64,000 nt of DNA. It comes from Cyanobacteria bacterium SZAS-4. GTDB taxonomy: Bacteria > Cyanobacteriota > Vampirovibrionia > Obscuribacterales > Obscuribacteraceae. Numbering within the stretch: position 1 is the first letter of the stretch; each line of letters begins with the position of its first letter. A model generated the notes under the pieces. The model had not been told where the DNA came from. It made no database searches and saw nothing but the letters and a program-made list of their open reading frames with translations. Of the stretch, positions 9,083 to 19,491 are shown in pieces. The translations under genes and the position numbers were made by a program. The stretch spans positions 62,001-126,000 of the forward strand of contig JAFEAT010000013.1 in the NCBI GenBank assembly GCA_018266255.1, read 5' to 3'.

Positions 9083-11626
9083 CTACTGAGGAGCAGTCGC
9101 TGGCACAATTGCGGATGTTTCTGCAGTACTTCTAGGCTTGCGCAGTGGCGTTCCACGCAACTCGCTACCAGTTGTTTCAGCGAGTGAGTTGTTAACCGAT
9201 TTTGCCTTGTGCGATGCGTACGAGAGAATTGCTTCTACCTGCCCCAGGTAGCTCACGATATATTGGGCGCGGAAACCTCGTTGAATAAAGGCTTCCAAAC
9301 GCAACCAGTTTTTGATCGTGTTGTGCAAGGTCGTCACGTCTTTGAGCACCGCTTCTATTGCGTCAGGAGAAGACTTGCTGTTCAAACCATGCATCGCCTT
9401 CTGAATTGCATCAATCTGCTGCAACACATCGTTTGTGCTGGCTTGGTCAGACATGATGTGTTTCTGCGGGTCTTGCAGATAGCGATTGACCATGGCGGCA
9501 AAATCATCCACAAGCAATCGACTTGCACGCAGAGGTTCAGATTGAGGCGTAAGAAGCGGTTGTCTGCGATAAGGTCCGATCTTCAACACATTGGATTTTT
9601 TGTCATCCAAATGCGCAGCGGCAAACATAGTGGTGCCCAACGTTCCCATTTCGCGAGCAGAGTCTAATTGCTCGACTAATCCTGCGGTGTCCAACTGTCT
9701 GATCGACAAACCTGGATAAACTAGAACTCGGTCGGCGGTCGACTCTCGTACGTAACCGGCTGCTGTAGTCAACTCTTTCGCCGTCGGTACATACGTCATC
9801 GGATTGAGTGTGTCGATCCAGCCGTTAGCTACCCACGTTTCCCATTCTTGCTGAATCAAATTGAGACGCATTCTTTTCGGCATTGCATAAACTGCGCACG
9901 AGATCCGCATTTTTGGTCTGGCAGCACGCAATGTCGTCGAAACGTCCTTGACAAAACCGTTCACTTGCGCGATTTTCCATGCTTGCCAAACTTGTCTGGT
10001 CTCTTCGTCTAGATGATCCAAATTGAGACCGGTATCTTGTTCGAAGCGTTGACGACCGAGCCAGTTGTAGCCCATCTCGCCCCCTTTGCCGTTGAATGGA
10101 TAACGAATGTAATCCAGTTGAATTCCATCAACGTCATAGTTTTTCGCAACTTCCATGATCAAATCTTTGATGTACCGCTTTCCATCAGGACTGGACGGGT
10201 CGATCCAAAATTCGCTCTGCTTAGGCGGAATCAACGATCCAGTTGCCGAAGCAAGTGCCCAGGTGAAGTCGTGAGTCGATAGCACTGGTCCCGGATAATC
10301 TGCTGGTTTTCCAACAATCGGGTTGTGCTTGGTGTTTCCAACGTTAAAAACCCACATCCAGGCGTGCAGTTCCATGTTGTGGCGACGAGCTTCTTTCAAA
10401 GCTGCGCCGAGTGGATCCCAACCAACCGTGTCGGGATTTTGCACTCCCAGTTTGCTCGGATACATGACAAAGCCAGCGTTATTGGTTTCAAAATAGACTA
10501 CGTTGATTCCGGCGGCCTTCAACTTATCGAAGACTGCTGTCATCCCTTTCGGACCCTTGGTGGCAACGATGGTGCCTCGGTCAAGCCAGACTGATCGTGC
10601 TTCGACTGGTCTGACAGGCATGGCTTGGGCAAATGCGAGCGAGAAATCTGCTCGCGCTTTTTGCAAATATTCATCGGCTTCGTAGTAACGACGATCGTGA
10701 TATGCGTCTTTGAACTTTTTGACGTGATCGGTTGCGGCATCAAGATCTTGCTGGATCACCTTGAACGGCACTGCCAAGTCAGCTTGCTTAGCGGTGTTGA
10801 TCGTCTCTTCTGTGCGCTTAGTCAGATAGTCCAATTCTTGCTGAATCGTTTGGAATTCAGCAAAACTGATTTGTACAGCAGACTGTTGAGTGATACCAGG
10901 TGACAATTCTTCTAATGCGGCTTGCAACAATCTTGAGTTGGCAGTGATATCACCCTGCAAACCTGGTGCCCATGAAAGATACAAAGCGTTGTTTTTGCGA
11001 GCGGCACCAGAACCCAATTTGTTTCCGGCTGCGTCAGACCAGGTCGCTAAGGGAGTGGCGCCCTCTTGCAGAGTGAAATCGGCAGACACGCTACCGACAG
11101 GAAATTCTTCTGCGTTTACTCCGCTTTTGGACCACTGCAACTTGTGAGCGTCGGTCGACGTGGAAGTTTTCGAGACAACGACACCGGCAAGCGATTCCAG
11201 AGCTTGTCCGTTCGGTAGAGGTGCGCCGGCGGCGTCTGTTATCAAAAGCTTGCCACCACCCTTTTGAAACTCAGTCAACGCCGCAACCACATCTGGTGGC
11301 TCGTCTACAAGCAATGGCACCACAATCAGTTTGTAGCCTTGCAACTTGGAAGGTCCACCGCTGACATCGATATCGCTCAACTCATCGAAACGAACATTGG
11401 CGGCATCGAGAGTGCGCTTGAAAATATTCCAGTCTTCGTCGTACGTTCCTAAATGTGCTTCCTGGTAGGCGATCGCATTGCGGGAACTCTTTAACACCGC
11501 CACTGGTGCAGCAGCAAAAGCAGGAGCGCAATTCAAAAACAAATTGCTTGTGAATGTCGTCAGTGCCATAATGGTGGCAGAAATGATCTTTTGCGCTCTT
11601 CCGTGTGATGGTTTCCCAAATGTCAC
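9083..11626 (-). CDS. Exported GHL10-type glycoside hydrolase-like protein (family 10-like)
   Basis: The 847-residue product starts at GTG, which overlaps the TAG stop of smpB by one base (TAGTG). A signal peptide ends near APAFAA (residue 39). Residues about 40-240 form a class-I-glutamine-amidotransferase/beta-galactosidase-trimerisation-like domain (KGGGKLLITDAAG), a helical linker follows, then a TIM-barrel of the glycosyl-hydrolase-like 10 type (about 340-640) with EARSVWLDRG, VVYFETN and DGIQLDYIRYP. The C-terminal 200 residues are helical. Related proteins act on cell-envelope or extracellular polysaccharide, but the substrate cannot be read from sequence. Confidence 0.85.
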   Translation of the reverse strand: MTFGKPSHGRAQKIISATIMALTTFTSNLFLNCAPAFAAAPVAVLKSSRNAIAYQEAHLGTYDEDWNIFKRTLDAANVRFDELSDIDVSGGPSKLQGYKLIVVPLLVDEPPDVVAALTEFQKGGGKLLITDAAGAPLPNGQALESLAGVVVSKTSTSTDAHKLQWSKSGVNAEEFPVGSVSADFTLQEGATPLATWSDAAGNKLGSGAARKNNALYLSWAPGLQGDITANSRLLQAALEELSPGITQQSAVQISFAEFQTIQQELDYLTKRTEETINTAKQADLAVPFKVIQQDLDAATDHVKKFKDAYHDRRYYEADEYLQKARADFSLAFAQAMPVRPVEARSVWLDRGTIVATKGPKGMTAVFDKLKAAGINVVYFETNNAGFVMYPSKLGVQNPDTVGWDPLGAALKEARRHNMELHAWMWVFNVGNTKHNPIVGKPADYPGPVLSTHDFTWALASATGSLIPPKQSEFWIDPSSPDGKRYIKDLIMEVAKNYDVDGIQLDYIRYPFNGKGGEMGYNWLGRQRFEQDTGLNLDHLDEETRQVWQAWKIAQVNGFVKDVSTTLRAARPKMRISCAVYAMPKRMRLNLIQQEWETWVANGWIDTLNPMTYVPTAKELTTAAGYVRESTADRVLVYPGLSIRQLDTAGLVEQLDSAREMGTLGTTMFAAAHLDDKKSNVLKIGPYRRQPLLTPQSEPLRASRLLVDDFAAMVNRYLQDPQKHIMSDQASTNDVLQQIDAIQKAMHGLNSKSSPDAIEAVLKDVTTLHNTIKNWLRLEAFIQRGFRAQYIVSYLGQVEAILSYASHKAKSVNNSLAETTGSELRGTPLRKPRSTAETSAIVPATAPQ

Positions 11627-12123
11627 TAGCGGTCCCTCTTCATAAGTCTTTCCAACTGTCGGTTGCTGTCCTTCTTAGCTATCGTCTCGCGTTTGTCATA
11701 AAGTTGCTTGCCTTTCGCCAGCGCGAGGTCGACTTTGCACAGGTTTCCTTTGAAAATCAGCTTCAGCGGAATAAGCGTTAAGCCTTTTTCTTGCATCTGC
11801 TGTTTCATTTTCAATATTTGTCGGGCGTGCATCAGAAGCTTACGCTTTCTGAGCGGATCGTGATTGAAACGATTGCCATGATCGTAAGGGGATATATGGC
11901 AGTTATATAGCCATAGTTCGCCGCCTTCGATTTTCGCAAAAGCATCTGCTAGATTCGCGCGACCCTGCCGAATCGACTTCACTTCCGTGCCGACGAGAGC
12001 AATACCTGCCTCGAAAGTCTCAATCAGATGATACTCATGGCGCGCGCGTCTATTGTCGGCAACGGTTTTTACAACCGGCTTGTCGTCTTTGGCCGCCTTC
12101 GATTTGTCGGCTACCTTAGCCAT
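11626..12123 (-). CDS. smpB: SsrA-binding protein SmpB
   Basis: The 165-residue product carries the SmpB signatures NRRARHEYHLIETFEAGI, GTEVKSIRQGRANL and the C-terminal KRDR tail. SmpB binds the tRNA-like domain of tmRNA and brings it to stalled ribosomes for trans-translation; its C-terminal tail reads the empty mRNA channel. It has a lysine-rich N-terminal extension of about 20 residues relative to many homologues. The tmRNA gene (ssrA) is not seen in this window. The downstream GHL10 gene overlaps its stop codon. Confidence 0.97.
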   Translation of the reverse strand: MAKVADKSKAAKDDKPVVKTVADNRRARHEYHLIETFEAGIALVGTEVKSIRQGRANLADAFAKIEGGELWLYNCHISPYDHGNRFNHDPLRKRKLLMHARQILKMKQQMQEKGLTLIPLKLIFKGNLCKVDLALAKGKQLYDKRETIAKKDSNRQLERLMKRDR

Positions 12124-12532
12124 CTATCAATCAGTCCTGCACAGCGATGTGGTTTGGCCGAGCAGCATGCTGCTGCGGCGATCATCCGAATACTCAGTAT
12201 AAGACATACGCACATTAATTGCGGTACGCAAAAAGCTGACTGTGGGCTGATTGCAAGCTGATGTTGGATATATACAGTCGTGCCGGGCTGCAATGCGTCG
12301 GGCGCTACAGGCTCGCGGTTTTGCTGCTGTTCGTAAATGAGTGCTGGTGTAAATTATTGTTATCCGAAAGTTTTACAGGACAATTGAGATCAGAAGACGT
12401 TTTACAAGCGAAAAATGGCGCACTTTCAAATCACTCGATTCGTCCGAAAATTAGTCGCAAGCGCGCTTGGCAAGCCGTGCTATTATTACAAAAGCTGAAG
12501 ATGCTGCATCTGACTGAGAGACAGAGCGATTC
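12124..12532. other. Gene-free divergent intergenic region
   Basis: About 410 bases between smpB (minus) and the GNAT gene (plus). It should hold promoters for both. A TATACT on the minus strand at 12196-12201 could be the smpB -10 box, but no convincing -35 is paired with it. I see no RNA gene or repeat. Confidence 0.4.
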
Positions 12533-13600
12533 ATGATCAAAATCGAGCCTTTGTTTGCCACCGATTGCACCCAGACTAGGGCGCTTCTCAGGCATCAGAA
12601 CGAACGCATGCCTTATGAAAGTTTTTGCGCCGAAGACGCTCTGAGCCTTAGAGGAATGACGTTCTGGCAACACTGGATGCCCTGTCGCATGCATCTGGCG
12701 CCATCTGTGTACATCGCAAAAGAAGACGGAGTCGTGCTCGGGCTTATTTCGTTGCGCACTTTAGGCAAGTCGCGAGCTTGCTGGCGCATCGATCATCTGG
12801 TTGTTCATCCCAATCATCGCGGTCGTGGCATTGCGCAAGAACTACTCAAGTTTGCCTTTGCACTGTTTGGAAGCCAGGGTGTAAGCCACTTTATCGCCGA
12901 GGTCTCAGATCAAAATTCGGCTGCATTGAACTTGATGGGCAACTGCGGATTCCGTCGTTGTGCGAAAGTAACTGAATATCAGGTGCCGTCGGACTTCAAG
13001 GAACCGGTGCCAGACGAGGAAACAAGCCACTTCCGCCTAGCACTTCCCGAAGACAAGTTACGTCTCTACCAACTCCATCAAGACGCATTGCCGCCTGACC
13101 ATCGGCTTATCTATGAATGGTCGCCGGAAGATTTCGTCGTCTCAGATTTGCCTGTGGAAAATTTCGATCGCACAATAAAGCGGCTAATCAAGGGCAAGAG
13201 CTGGTTTTGGGTTTCGCAAGACAGTGAACGCAAGGCGCTCACATCGGCAGTGCGAGTAACTGCGCACCAGGAAGGCGACTTCCACCTGGAGTTTGCAGTT
13301 CATCCAGGTTACTTGCACATGGCAGAAGACATTGTCGTCTTCACACTTGGCATGATGAAGCGCGCTGGCATGCGTGGGGTCGTTAACGCAAAAGGTTACG
13401 ACTACCAACCGGCAGTTGTCGAAGCGCTTGAAAAGGCAGGTTTGGAGAGAACTGGGTCTTTCTCTCTTCTGGCCAGAGAGCATTGGATGCGGGCCAAACA
13501 GCCACGCACACTCAAATTAGACAAGAGCGTCTCATTGTCTCCAATTGCAACTCCCGCCATTAACATGCCAAGAACCGCCAATGGCGGCGGGGATTCATAG
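12533..13600 (+). CDS. GNAT family N-acetyltransferase with two acetyltransferase-like domains
   Basis: The 355-residue product has a canonical GNAT motif A in its first half (DHLVVHPNHRGRGIAQELL, with the acetyl-CoA pyrophosphate loop RGRGIA) and a second, degenerate GNAT-like half from about residue 165. Such tandem GNAT proteins acetylate small amines, peptides or proteins; the substrate is unknown. It lies alone between smpB and the ribosomal protein cluster. Confidence 0.8.
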   Translation: MIKIEPLFATDCTQTRALLRHQNERMPYESFCAEDALSLRGMTFWQHWMPCRMHLAPSVYIAKEDGVVLGLISLRTLGKSRACWRIDHLVVHPNHRGRGIAQELLKFAFALFGSQGVSHFIAEVSDQNSAALNLMGNCGFRRCAKVTEYQVPSDFKEPVPDEETSHFRLALPEDKLRLYQLHQDALPPDHRLIYEWSPEDFVVSDLPVENFDRTIKRLIKGKSWFWVSQDSERKALTSAVRVTAHQEGDFHLEFAVHPGYLHMAEDIVVFTLGMMKRAGMRGVVNAKGYDYQPAVVEALEKAGLERTGSFSLLAREHWMRAKQPRTLKLDKSVSLSPIATPAINMPRTANGGGDS

Positions 13601-13734
13601 TTTCAAAGTTGTATAAATAGATAAAGTATTTGCGAAGAACGCCCAGATAATTGTCCAAACCTGTTAACCTGACATTTACTCATGACCTATGGCCATGGGC
13701 GCACTGGACTGTTCACAGCCAGGGCAGGCGCACG

Positions 13735-13764
13735 TTGACAGCGGTACCGGTGTATCGGTATCAT
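13735..13764 (+). promoter_or_regulatory. Sigma70-type promoter of the str cluster
   Basis: TTGACA at 13735-13740 and TATCAT at 13759-13764 are separated by 18 bases, about 100 bases upstream of rpsL. It is the best-matching promoter in the gap between the GNAT gene and rpsL. Confidence 0.6.
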
Positions 13765-13868
13765 TGCCAGTCGCTTTTCGCTACTTCCCAGGAAAGCCTT
13801 CGCAGCAAGCTGCATCGGCGCATCCCAGGAAAAAATCGCAATTTGTCAGCTATTAGGAGCTTTTTTCG

Positions 13869-14276
13869 GTGCCGACCATCAATCAACTTATCCGCAGAGA
13901 GCGCGCCAAAGTGACTTACAAGACCAAGTCACCTGCGCTCAAGTCTTGCCCGCAACGCCGAGGCGTCTGCACCCAGGTAAAAACAACGACGCCAAAGAAG
14001 CCGAATTCAGCGCTTCGTAAGATTGCTCGTGTTCGCCTGACAAATGGCACAGAAATCACAGCTTACATCCCGGGTGTCGGCCACAACCTCCAGGAGCACA
14101 GTGTCGTGCTTGTCAGAGGCGGTCGTGTTAAGGATCTTCCGGGCGTCAGATATCACATCGTGCGCGGAGCGCTCGACACTGCAGGCGTCAAAGACAGAAT
14201 GCAGTCACGTTCCAAGTACGGCACCAAACGTCCAAAACCAGGCGCAGCAGCTGCCGCCGGCGCTAAGAAGAAGTAG
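13869..14276 (+). CDS. rpsL: 30S ribosomal protein S12
   Basis: The 135-residue protein starts at GTG with AGGAG about ten bases upstream. It contains the S12 hallmarks [25 protein letters not shown] and the [20 protein letters not shown] loop. S12 lies at the decoding centre and controls translational fidelity. Both lysines that are altered in classical streptomycin-resistant mutants (PKKPNSA and GGRVKDLPG loops) are present, so the sequence is of the sensitive type. A short alanine-rich C-terminal extension is unusual but harmless. First gene of the rpsL-rpsG-fusA cluster. Confidence 0.98.
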   Translation: MPTINQLIRRERAKVTYKTKSPALKSCPQRRGVCTQVKTTTPKKPNSALRKIARVRLTNGTEITAYIPGVGHNLQEHSVVLVRGGRVKDLPGVRYHIVRGALDTAGVKDRMQSRSKYGTKRPKPGAAAAAGAKKK

Positions 14277-14298
14277 TTTCAATTCAGGATAAAAAGCA

Positions 14299-14772
14299 AT
14301 GTCACGCAGAAACAGCCCAGAAAAACGTGTACCAACAGCCGATCCGGTTTTTGGAAGCCAGCTTGTACAGCGCTTCATCAATAGAATGATGCAACGCGGC
14401 AAACTCAGCACCGCACAAAGAGCATTCTATGACTCACTCAACCTTCTTAAAGAAAGAAGCAAACAGCAAGAGCCAATGGACGTTTTCAACAAGGCTGTGA
14501 AGAACGTTACTCCTCTAGTAGAAGTAAAAGCACGCCGCGTCGGCGGTTCGACATATCAAGTTCCAGTTGAAGTGAAGCAATCACGCGGCGTTGCGCTCGC
14601 AACCCAGTGGATCATCACCAACAGCAGAAAGCGTCCAGGTCGCACATTCGCCGAACGCCTTTCAGCAGAACTGCTTGATGCATCAAACGGTGCCGGAAAC
14701 TCTGTTAGAAAGAAAGACGAGACTCACAAGATGGCTGAAGCCAACAAGGCTTTCGCTCACTACCGATACTAG
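14299..14772 (+). CDS. rpsG: 30S ribosomal protein S7
   Basis: At 157 residues, of normal length, it shows the S7 signatures MSRRNSPEKR, GKLSTAQRAFYDSL, VEVKARRVGGSTYQVPVEV and ARPGRTFAERL-like segments ending in HYRY. S7 nucleates assembly of the 30S head by binding the 3' domain of 16S rRNA. It follows rpsL by 22 bases and is co-transcribed with it. Confidence 0.98.
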   Translation: MSRRNSPEKRVPTADPVFGSQLVQRFINRMMQRGKLSTAQRAFYDSLNLLKERSKQQEPMDVFNKAVKNVTPLVEVKARRVGGSTYQVPVEVKQSRGVALATQWIITNSRKRPGRTFAERLSAELLDASNGAGNSVRKKDETHKMAEANKAFAHYRY

Positions 14773-15027
14773 ATTCTAGCCGTTCGGTTTTTTCGTCTCG
14801 ATTCATAATATAGTTAGATATTGGAATGCTGATGCGCTGCTTTAAGGTTGCGTGCGGCAACGAATTGCACAGCAACACTGATTCTTTGTAAAGATACGCA
14901 AGGATTTCACACCATGATTGATGAAGTTTTTGTGGAGAATTCGGGGTTTCAGCGTTATTTGCAATAGGCTGTCAACAGCACACCTTATCCGAGGCGCGCT
15001 TACACAGTCATTCCAAGGTAGATACTC

Positions 15028-17184
15028 ATGGACACTTCCACCAGCGAAAGGAAACCTAACGCCGTGCAATCCACAAGAACCGTAGCACTCAAAGACATCC
15101 GCAACATGGGAATTGCTGCGCACATCGATGCCGGCAAGACAACGACTACTGAACGCATTTTGTTCTACTCGGGTCTCATCCACAAAGTAGGCGAAGTGCA
15201 TGAAGGCACCAGCGTCACCGACTGGATGGAACAAGAAAAAGAACGTGGTATCACAATCACCGCAGCCGCGATCACAAGCGCATGGCGCGGAAAGCGCATC
15301 AACTTGATCGACACCCCCGGACACGTTGACTTCACTGTTGAAGTTGAGCGTTCGATGCGCGTGCTCGACGGAGTTGTCATCGTATTGTGCGCCGTAGGTG
15401 GCGTGCAGCCTCAGACAGCAACAGTCTGGAAGCAAGCCAACCGTTACGAAGTACCACGCATGGTGCTCGTCAACAAGATGGACCGCTCCGGTGCTGACTT
15501 CTATAAAGTTCTCGGACAAATCACCAGCCAATTGCCAGGTATGCATTCAACCTGGGCCAACGCTCACCCTATTCAATTGCCAATCGGCGCTGAAGGCGGT
15601 TTTGTCGGCATCATCGACCTGCTCGAGCGCAAAGCGATCATGTACGAAGAAGATGATCCAATGGGCAAAAAGTTCCGCGACGAGCCAATTCCAGAAGATA
15701 TGCGCGAACAAGCTGAAGAGTGGAGACAAAAACTCGCCGACGCGATTGTTGAAACAGACGACGAATTGATGGCTAAATACCTCGATGGCGCCACTGATTT
15801 CACAACCGATGAATTGAGAGCAGCTCTTCGCCGAGCAGTTTGCGCCAACAAAATCATTCCAGTACTTTGCGGTTCAGCCTTCAAAAACAAAGGCGTACAG
15901 CCACTTCTCGATGCCATCGTCGATCTGCTTCCATCTCCTGAAGATGTAGCAGCGATCAAGGGTGTCGCTCCAGATGGCACTGAATCACTTCGTGCTCCTG
16001 ACGACGAAGCTCCGTTCTCGGCGCTCGCCTTCAAGGTCATGAACGATCCTTTCGTTGGCAAACTGACATTCTTACGCGTCTACAGCGGACACCTCGCCGC
16101 CGGTTCTTATGTGCAGAACAGCACAAAAGGAAAGCGCGAGCGCATCAGCCGTCTCGTTCAGTTGCAAGCTGACGATCGCACAGACGTTGCAGAAGCATTT
16201 GCCGGAGACATCGTTGCAGCTGTTGGTCTGAAAGACACAACAACTGGCGACACTCTCTGCGCCGATGGTCACCCAATCATTTTGGAATCGATGAAGTTCC
16301 CAGATCCAGTTATTTCGGTAGCCATCGAACCAAAAACAAAAGCAGACTCCGACAAGCTCGGCGTTTCATTGGGACGTCTTGCAGAAGAAGATCCAACCTT
16401 CAAAGTCAGAGTCGACCACGAAACAGGTCAAACGATCATCGCCGGAATGGGCGAACTCCATTTGGAAATCATCGTCGACCGTCTCTTGCGCGAATTCAAA
16501 GTTGAAGCCAACGTTGGTAAACCACAGGTTGCCTACCGCGAAACTATCAAATCGAAAGTCAAGCAAGAAGGCAAGTTCGTTCGTCAGTCAGGTGGTCGTG
16601 GTCAGTACGGTCACGTGGTCATCGAACTCGAACCGACCGAGCCAGGCGGCGGCTTCCAATTCGTCAACAAGATCGTTGGCGGTGTGATTCCGAAGGAATA
16701 CATTCCAGGTGTTGAAGCTGGTATCAAAGAAGCATTGCAAGGCGGTGTGTTGGCCGGCTACCCGGTCATCGACCTGAAGGCAACGCTAGTCTTCGGTTCG
16801 TATCACGAAGTTGACTCTTCTGAAATGGCTTTCAGAATTGCAGGCTCCATGGCTTTCAAAGAAGGGTTCATGAAGGCCAAGCCAATTCTGCTCGAACCAA
16901 TCATGAAAGTCGAAGTCGAAGTTCCTGAAGAGTTCATGGGCGACGTCATCGGTGACATCTCGTCTAGACGCGGAAAGATTGAAGGTATGGACACATTGGA
17001 CAAACTTTCAAAAGTGCGCGCTACCGTTCCTCTTTCTGAGATGTTCGGTTATGCCACGGACATCCGTAACAAGACGCGCGGTCAAGGCACGTTCGTAATG
17101 GAATTCGTCCACTACGAAGAAGTACCTAACGCGATCGCAGACACTGTTATCAAGGGAAAACAGGCTGCTAAAGAAGACAAATAA
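15028..17184 (+). CDS. fusA: Translation elongation factor G
   Basis: The 718-residue GTPase catalyses ribosomal translocation. GTP-binding motifs are [12 protein letters not shown] (G1), RGITITAAA (G2), DTPGHVDF (G3), NKMDR (G4) and GSAFKNKG (G5). Domains II-V follow, with [16 protein letters not shown] and the domain IV segment ending in [15 protein letters not shown]. The N-terminus carries about 24 extra residues before DIRNMGI. The 255-base gap after rpsG may hold a separate promoter. Unlike many str operons, tuf does not follow: a strong terminator comes directly after the stop. Confidence 0.98.
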   Translation: MDTSTSERKPNAVQSTRTVALKDIRNMGIAAHIDAGKTTTTERILFYSGLIHKVGEVHEGTSVTDWMEQEKERGITITAAAITSAWRGKRINLIDTPGHVDFTVEVERSMRVLDGVVIVLCAVGGVQPQTATVWKQANRYEVPRMVLVNKMDRSGADFYKVLGQITSQLPGMHSTWANAHPIQLPIGAEGGFVGIIDLLERKAIMYEEDDPMGKKFRDEPIPEDMREQAEEWRQKLADAIVETDDELMAKYLDGATDFTTDELRAALRRAVCANKIIPVLCGSAFKNKGVQPLLDAIVDLLPSPEDVAAIKGVAPDGTESLRAPDDEAPFSALAFKVMNDPFVGKLTFLRVYSGHLAAGSYVQNSTKGKRERISRLVQLQADDRTDVAEAFAGDIVAAVGLKDTTTGDTLCADGHPIILESMKFPDPVISVAIEPKTKADSDKLGVSLGRLAEEDPTFKVRVDHETGQTIIAGMGELHLEIIVDRLLREFKVEANVGKPQVAYRETIKSKVKQEGKFVRQSGGRGQYGHVVIELEPTEPGGGFQFVNKIVGGVIPKEYIPGVEAGIKEALQGGVLAGYPVIDLKATLVFGSYHEVDSSEMAFRIAGSMAFKEGFMKAKPILLEPIMKVEVEVPEEFMGDVIGDISSRRGKIEGMDTLDKLSKVRATVPLSEMFGYATDIRNKTRGQGTFVMEFVHYEEVPNAIADTVIKGKQAAKEDK

Positions 17185-17204
17185 GTCGCTTGAAAAAGTA
17201 ACTG

Positions 17205-17232
17205 AAAAGGCGCGGCGAAAGCTGCGCCTTTT
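17205..17232 (+). terminator. Rho-independent terminator of fusA
   Basis: A 12-bp stem (AAAAGGCGCGGC / GCTGCGCCTTTT, with one G-T pair) closed by a GAAA tetraloop, beginning 20 bases after the fusA stop and ending in a T-run. Confidence 0.9.
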
Positions 17233-17326
17233 GCTTGTGTATGGTGCAAATAGGGTAAACTTTAGAACGCTTACTAAACGAGTCGTGCAGCGTGAAACCC
17301 TTGGAATCAGGGCGGCGGGGATAGTT

Positions 17327-17740
17327 ATGAAATACCTACACAGCGGTTATCTTTTATTCTGCGAAAAAGCGGATCATACCGAAGATGGTCGAGTAGACGC
17401 GCTTGGCTTGTTCGATCTGTTTGTCGCCAAAGAGCTGCCAATTCCAATGAACGCCTGGTGGGTGGTCGGATTCGGCACCCCTTATGAACGTCGCCAGTAC
17501 AAGGGCGGAGTGACTCTAGAAAACCCAGCCGGTGAAGTCGTTTTCGAGAAGGAATTCAGCGCCAACGACCCTGCCGACATTTTCAAAGGACACTACATCT
17601 TCAAGCCAGAGATCATTCTGGACAAAGAAGGATGCTGGACGGCAAAAGCAACTTTGCGGAATTGGAAAGACGAATCGATGTGGGATTTGGAACGACGTTT
17701 CTGGACTATGCTGGAAACAGACTCGCCACCAGATCCATAA
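17327..17740 (+). CDS. Small DUF6941-like protein of unknown function
   Basis: The ATG at 17327, preceded by GGCGGGG, gives 137 residues; the frame is open further upstream but runs into the fusA terminator. The sequence opens with a beta strand (SGYLLFCEKAD) and a following GLFDLF segment, reminiscent of DUF6941-type cytoplasmic proteins; this assignment is tentative. No signal peptide or membrane helix. Convergent with the ligase gene. Confidence 0.6.
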   Translation: MKYLHSGYLLFCEKADHTEDGRVDALGLFDLFVAKELPIPMNAWWVVGFGTPYERRQYKGGVTLENPAGEVVFEKEFSANDPADIFKGHYIFKPEIILDKEGCWTAKATLRNWKDESMWDLERRFWTMLETDSPPDP

Positions 17741-17756
17741 CCGGTCTATTCAGCGT

Positions 17757-19304
17757 CTATTCATCATCATCATCGAATTCGTTATCATCATCGTCACCAC
17801 TATCGGTGCCTGGTGATCCTCCAACTTCGACATAGCCTTTACCGGTTTTCTCACCGATCAGGTCATCGTAGTATTTTTTTGCCGCCGCAGGAGTAGGAAA
17901 TGATTTCGGTTTAGTCATTCCTGCTGTACCGATCTTTCCAAATCGCACAATCACTTCGTTTCCTGCCAACACTACTTCCCAGAATTTGCTGGAAGTGCCT
18001 TCGGTAAACTCGAACATTCTAGGTGCTGTAGCTCCTGCTACAAACGCTCCTGATTGCACCGCGGCCGGTGATGACACCGATTTCGGTGCACTGGCAACTG
18101 CTGGCTTCGATGCTGCCGCAACTGCGGGTTTCGGTACTGTTGTAATTGCAGGTTTAGATGCCGCAGCGCCGCTTACGGACTTGACACTGGTTGCGCCCGC
18201 GAGAACTTTAACGCCTGCTGGTTCACCATCTAGGTTGGATGTGAGTTCGTCGATATCAGTTCTCACTCTGACGAAGGCTGGGAATCTCGGCACGCCTCCA
18301 TCAGACAACTCCTGATAGCGGAATGTAATTACACTTCCAACCGGTGGTGGATTATCTCGCTCGGCATCTGAAAATCCCGTTCCAACGGAGAACTTAGTGC
18401 CGTTAGCAAGCTCGACCGAAAGGGCACCAAGACGTCCTTTGTGTCTACCGGTGCCGGGCAAGTGCTCAATCACTTTTGCTTCTGCGTCGTGCATGCTTTT
18501 CACTTTCAACAATGAAAATGAACGACCCACTTCATACTTCGAAGAAGGTTTTCGCATCATCAATCCTTCGCCGCCTAATTCTTCAACACGAGCCAATTCT
18601 TCGCGCAAATGAGCAGTGCCCTTGCAGCGTTCGTGCGTATGGGGTCGAGCATACTTTGGTTGCGTCTCATCCAGTAGTTGCGCAATATAAGCCATACGCG
18701 CCTCGAAGACATCGTCAACGGCAGGCGCATCGAAAACCAGATAGGTAATTTCTTTCCACTGATCGCTTTTGTCTTGTCGGCGCACGATACTGACAGCACG
18801 TTGAAAACCTTTACGCGACAACCACAACTCGCCATCAAGATGCTCTTTCGGCAAATCTTCAATGAACCAATCAGGGGCGTGATACACATTACCCTGACGC
18901 GAAATGAATTGCGTGCCATCCCAATAAGCGCGCACACCATCGAGCTTTTCGCTCATCCACCAGCCGGTAAGATCAACATCTGTGGTCCAACTGTGCGCTA
19001 ATAAAATCGGCGGTGCGGTGGATGAACCGGCACTGGGCGTGCCACCACTTGATGCCGACGCAGGTGTTGAAACTTTTCGCGCACGAGCTGCATTCGTTGG
19101 AATTTCGCCGCCGAGCCTCGCTCTCTCTGCATCTTCGCCGCAATACTGACGCAAGTGCTTACAAGTTCTTTTTTCGATCGCGGTCGACTGATTTCGCCAG
19201 GCTGGACACGTGCACGAATATACGCCACCAACGTTGCGCAAAAGGTACGGGTCCTTGGCAGACCCTTGAACCTCTACTGTTTCGCCATCATCGATATCCG
19301 GCAT
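17757..19304 (-). CDS. SWIM zinc finger - ATP-dependent DNA ligase - WGR fusion protein
   Basis: The 515-residue product has three parts. Residues 31-50 form a SWIM zinc finger (C31, C33, C48, H50). Residues about 98-350 form an ATP-dependent DNA ligase adenylation plus OB-fold: motif I EKLDGVR with catalytic K120, DGELW near residue 158, EGLMMRKP, and LLKVK as motif V. After an alanine/proline-rich linker, residues about 430-495 form a WGR domain, known from PARP and other DNA-break proteins. The small ligase type seals nicks; no Ku or polymerase domain is nearby. The tail is acidic (Asp/Glu-rich). The combination suggests DNA-break recognition joined to ligation, though the ligase activity itself is inferred from motifs. 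Confidence 0.88.
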   Translation of the reverse strand: MPDIDDGETVEVQGSAKDPYLLRNVGGVYSCTCPAWRNQSTAIEKRTCKHLRQYCGEDAERARLGGEIPTNAARARKVSTPASASSGGTPSAGSSTAPPILLAHSWTTDVDLTGWWMSEKLDGVRAYWDGTQFISRQGNVYHAPDWFIEDLPKEHLDGELWLSRKGFQRAVSIVRRQDKSDQWKEITYLVFDAPAVDDVFEARMAYIAQLLDETQPKYARPHTHERCKGTAHLREELARVEELGGEGLMMRKPSSKYEVGRSFSLLKVKSMHDAEAKVIEHLPGTGRHKGRLGALSVELANGTKFSVGTGFSDAERDNPPPVGSVITFRYQELSDGGVPRFPAFVRVRTDIDELTSNLDGEPAGVKVLAGATSVKSVSGAAASKPAITTVPKPAVAAASKPAVASAPKSVSSPAAVQSGAFVAGATAPRMFEFTEGTSSKFWEVVLAGNEVIVRFGKIGTAGMTKPKSFPTPAAAKKYYDDLIGEKTGKGYVEVGGSPGTDSGDDDDNEFDDDDE

Positions 19305-19491
19305 GTCGGGACCTCATAATAAACAGCTGAGATCTTTTGCCCGGATAGAGTCACATTAACTCCCATGGAGCTTTATTCTAAGGAACCGCCCATCGACGGC
19401 GCCAGAGCCATTCAGACCGCGGGATCTTTCACTGCGTCAAGGCACGCAGCTGTTAACATGGCCTTGTTACCTATCCTGACTTAACCAGACT

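Noticed and set aside
14842..15546. 234-codon minus-strand frame over fusA
   Set aside because: It is antisense to fusA, has Cys/His-rich unlikely composition and no motif.
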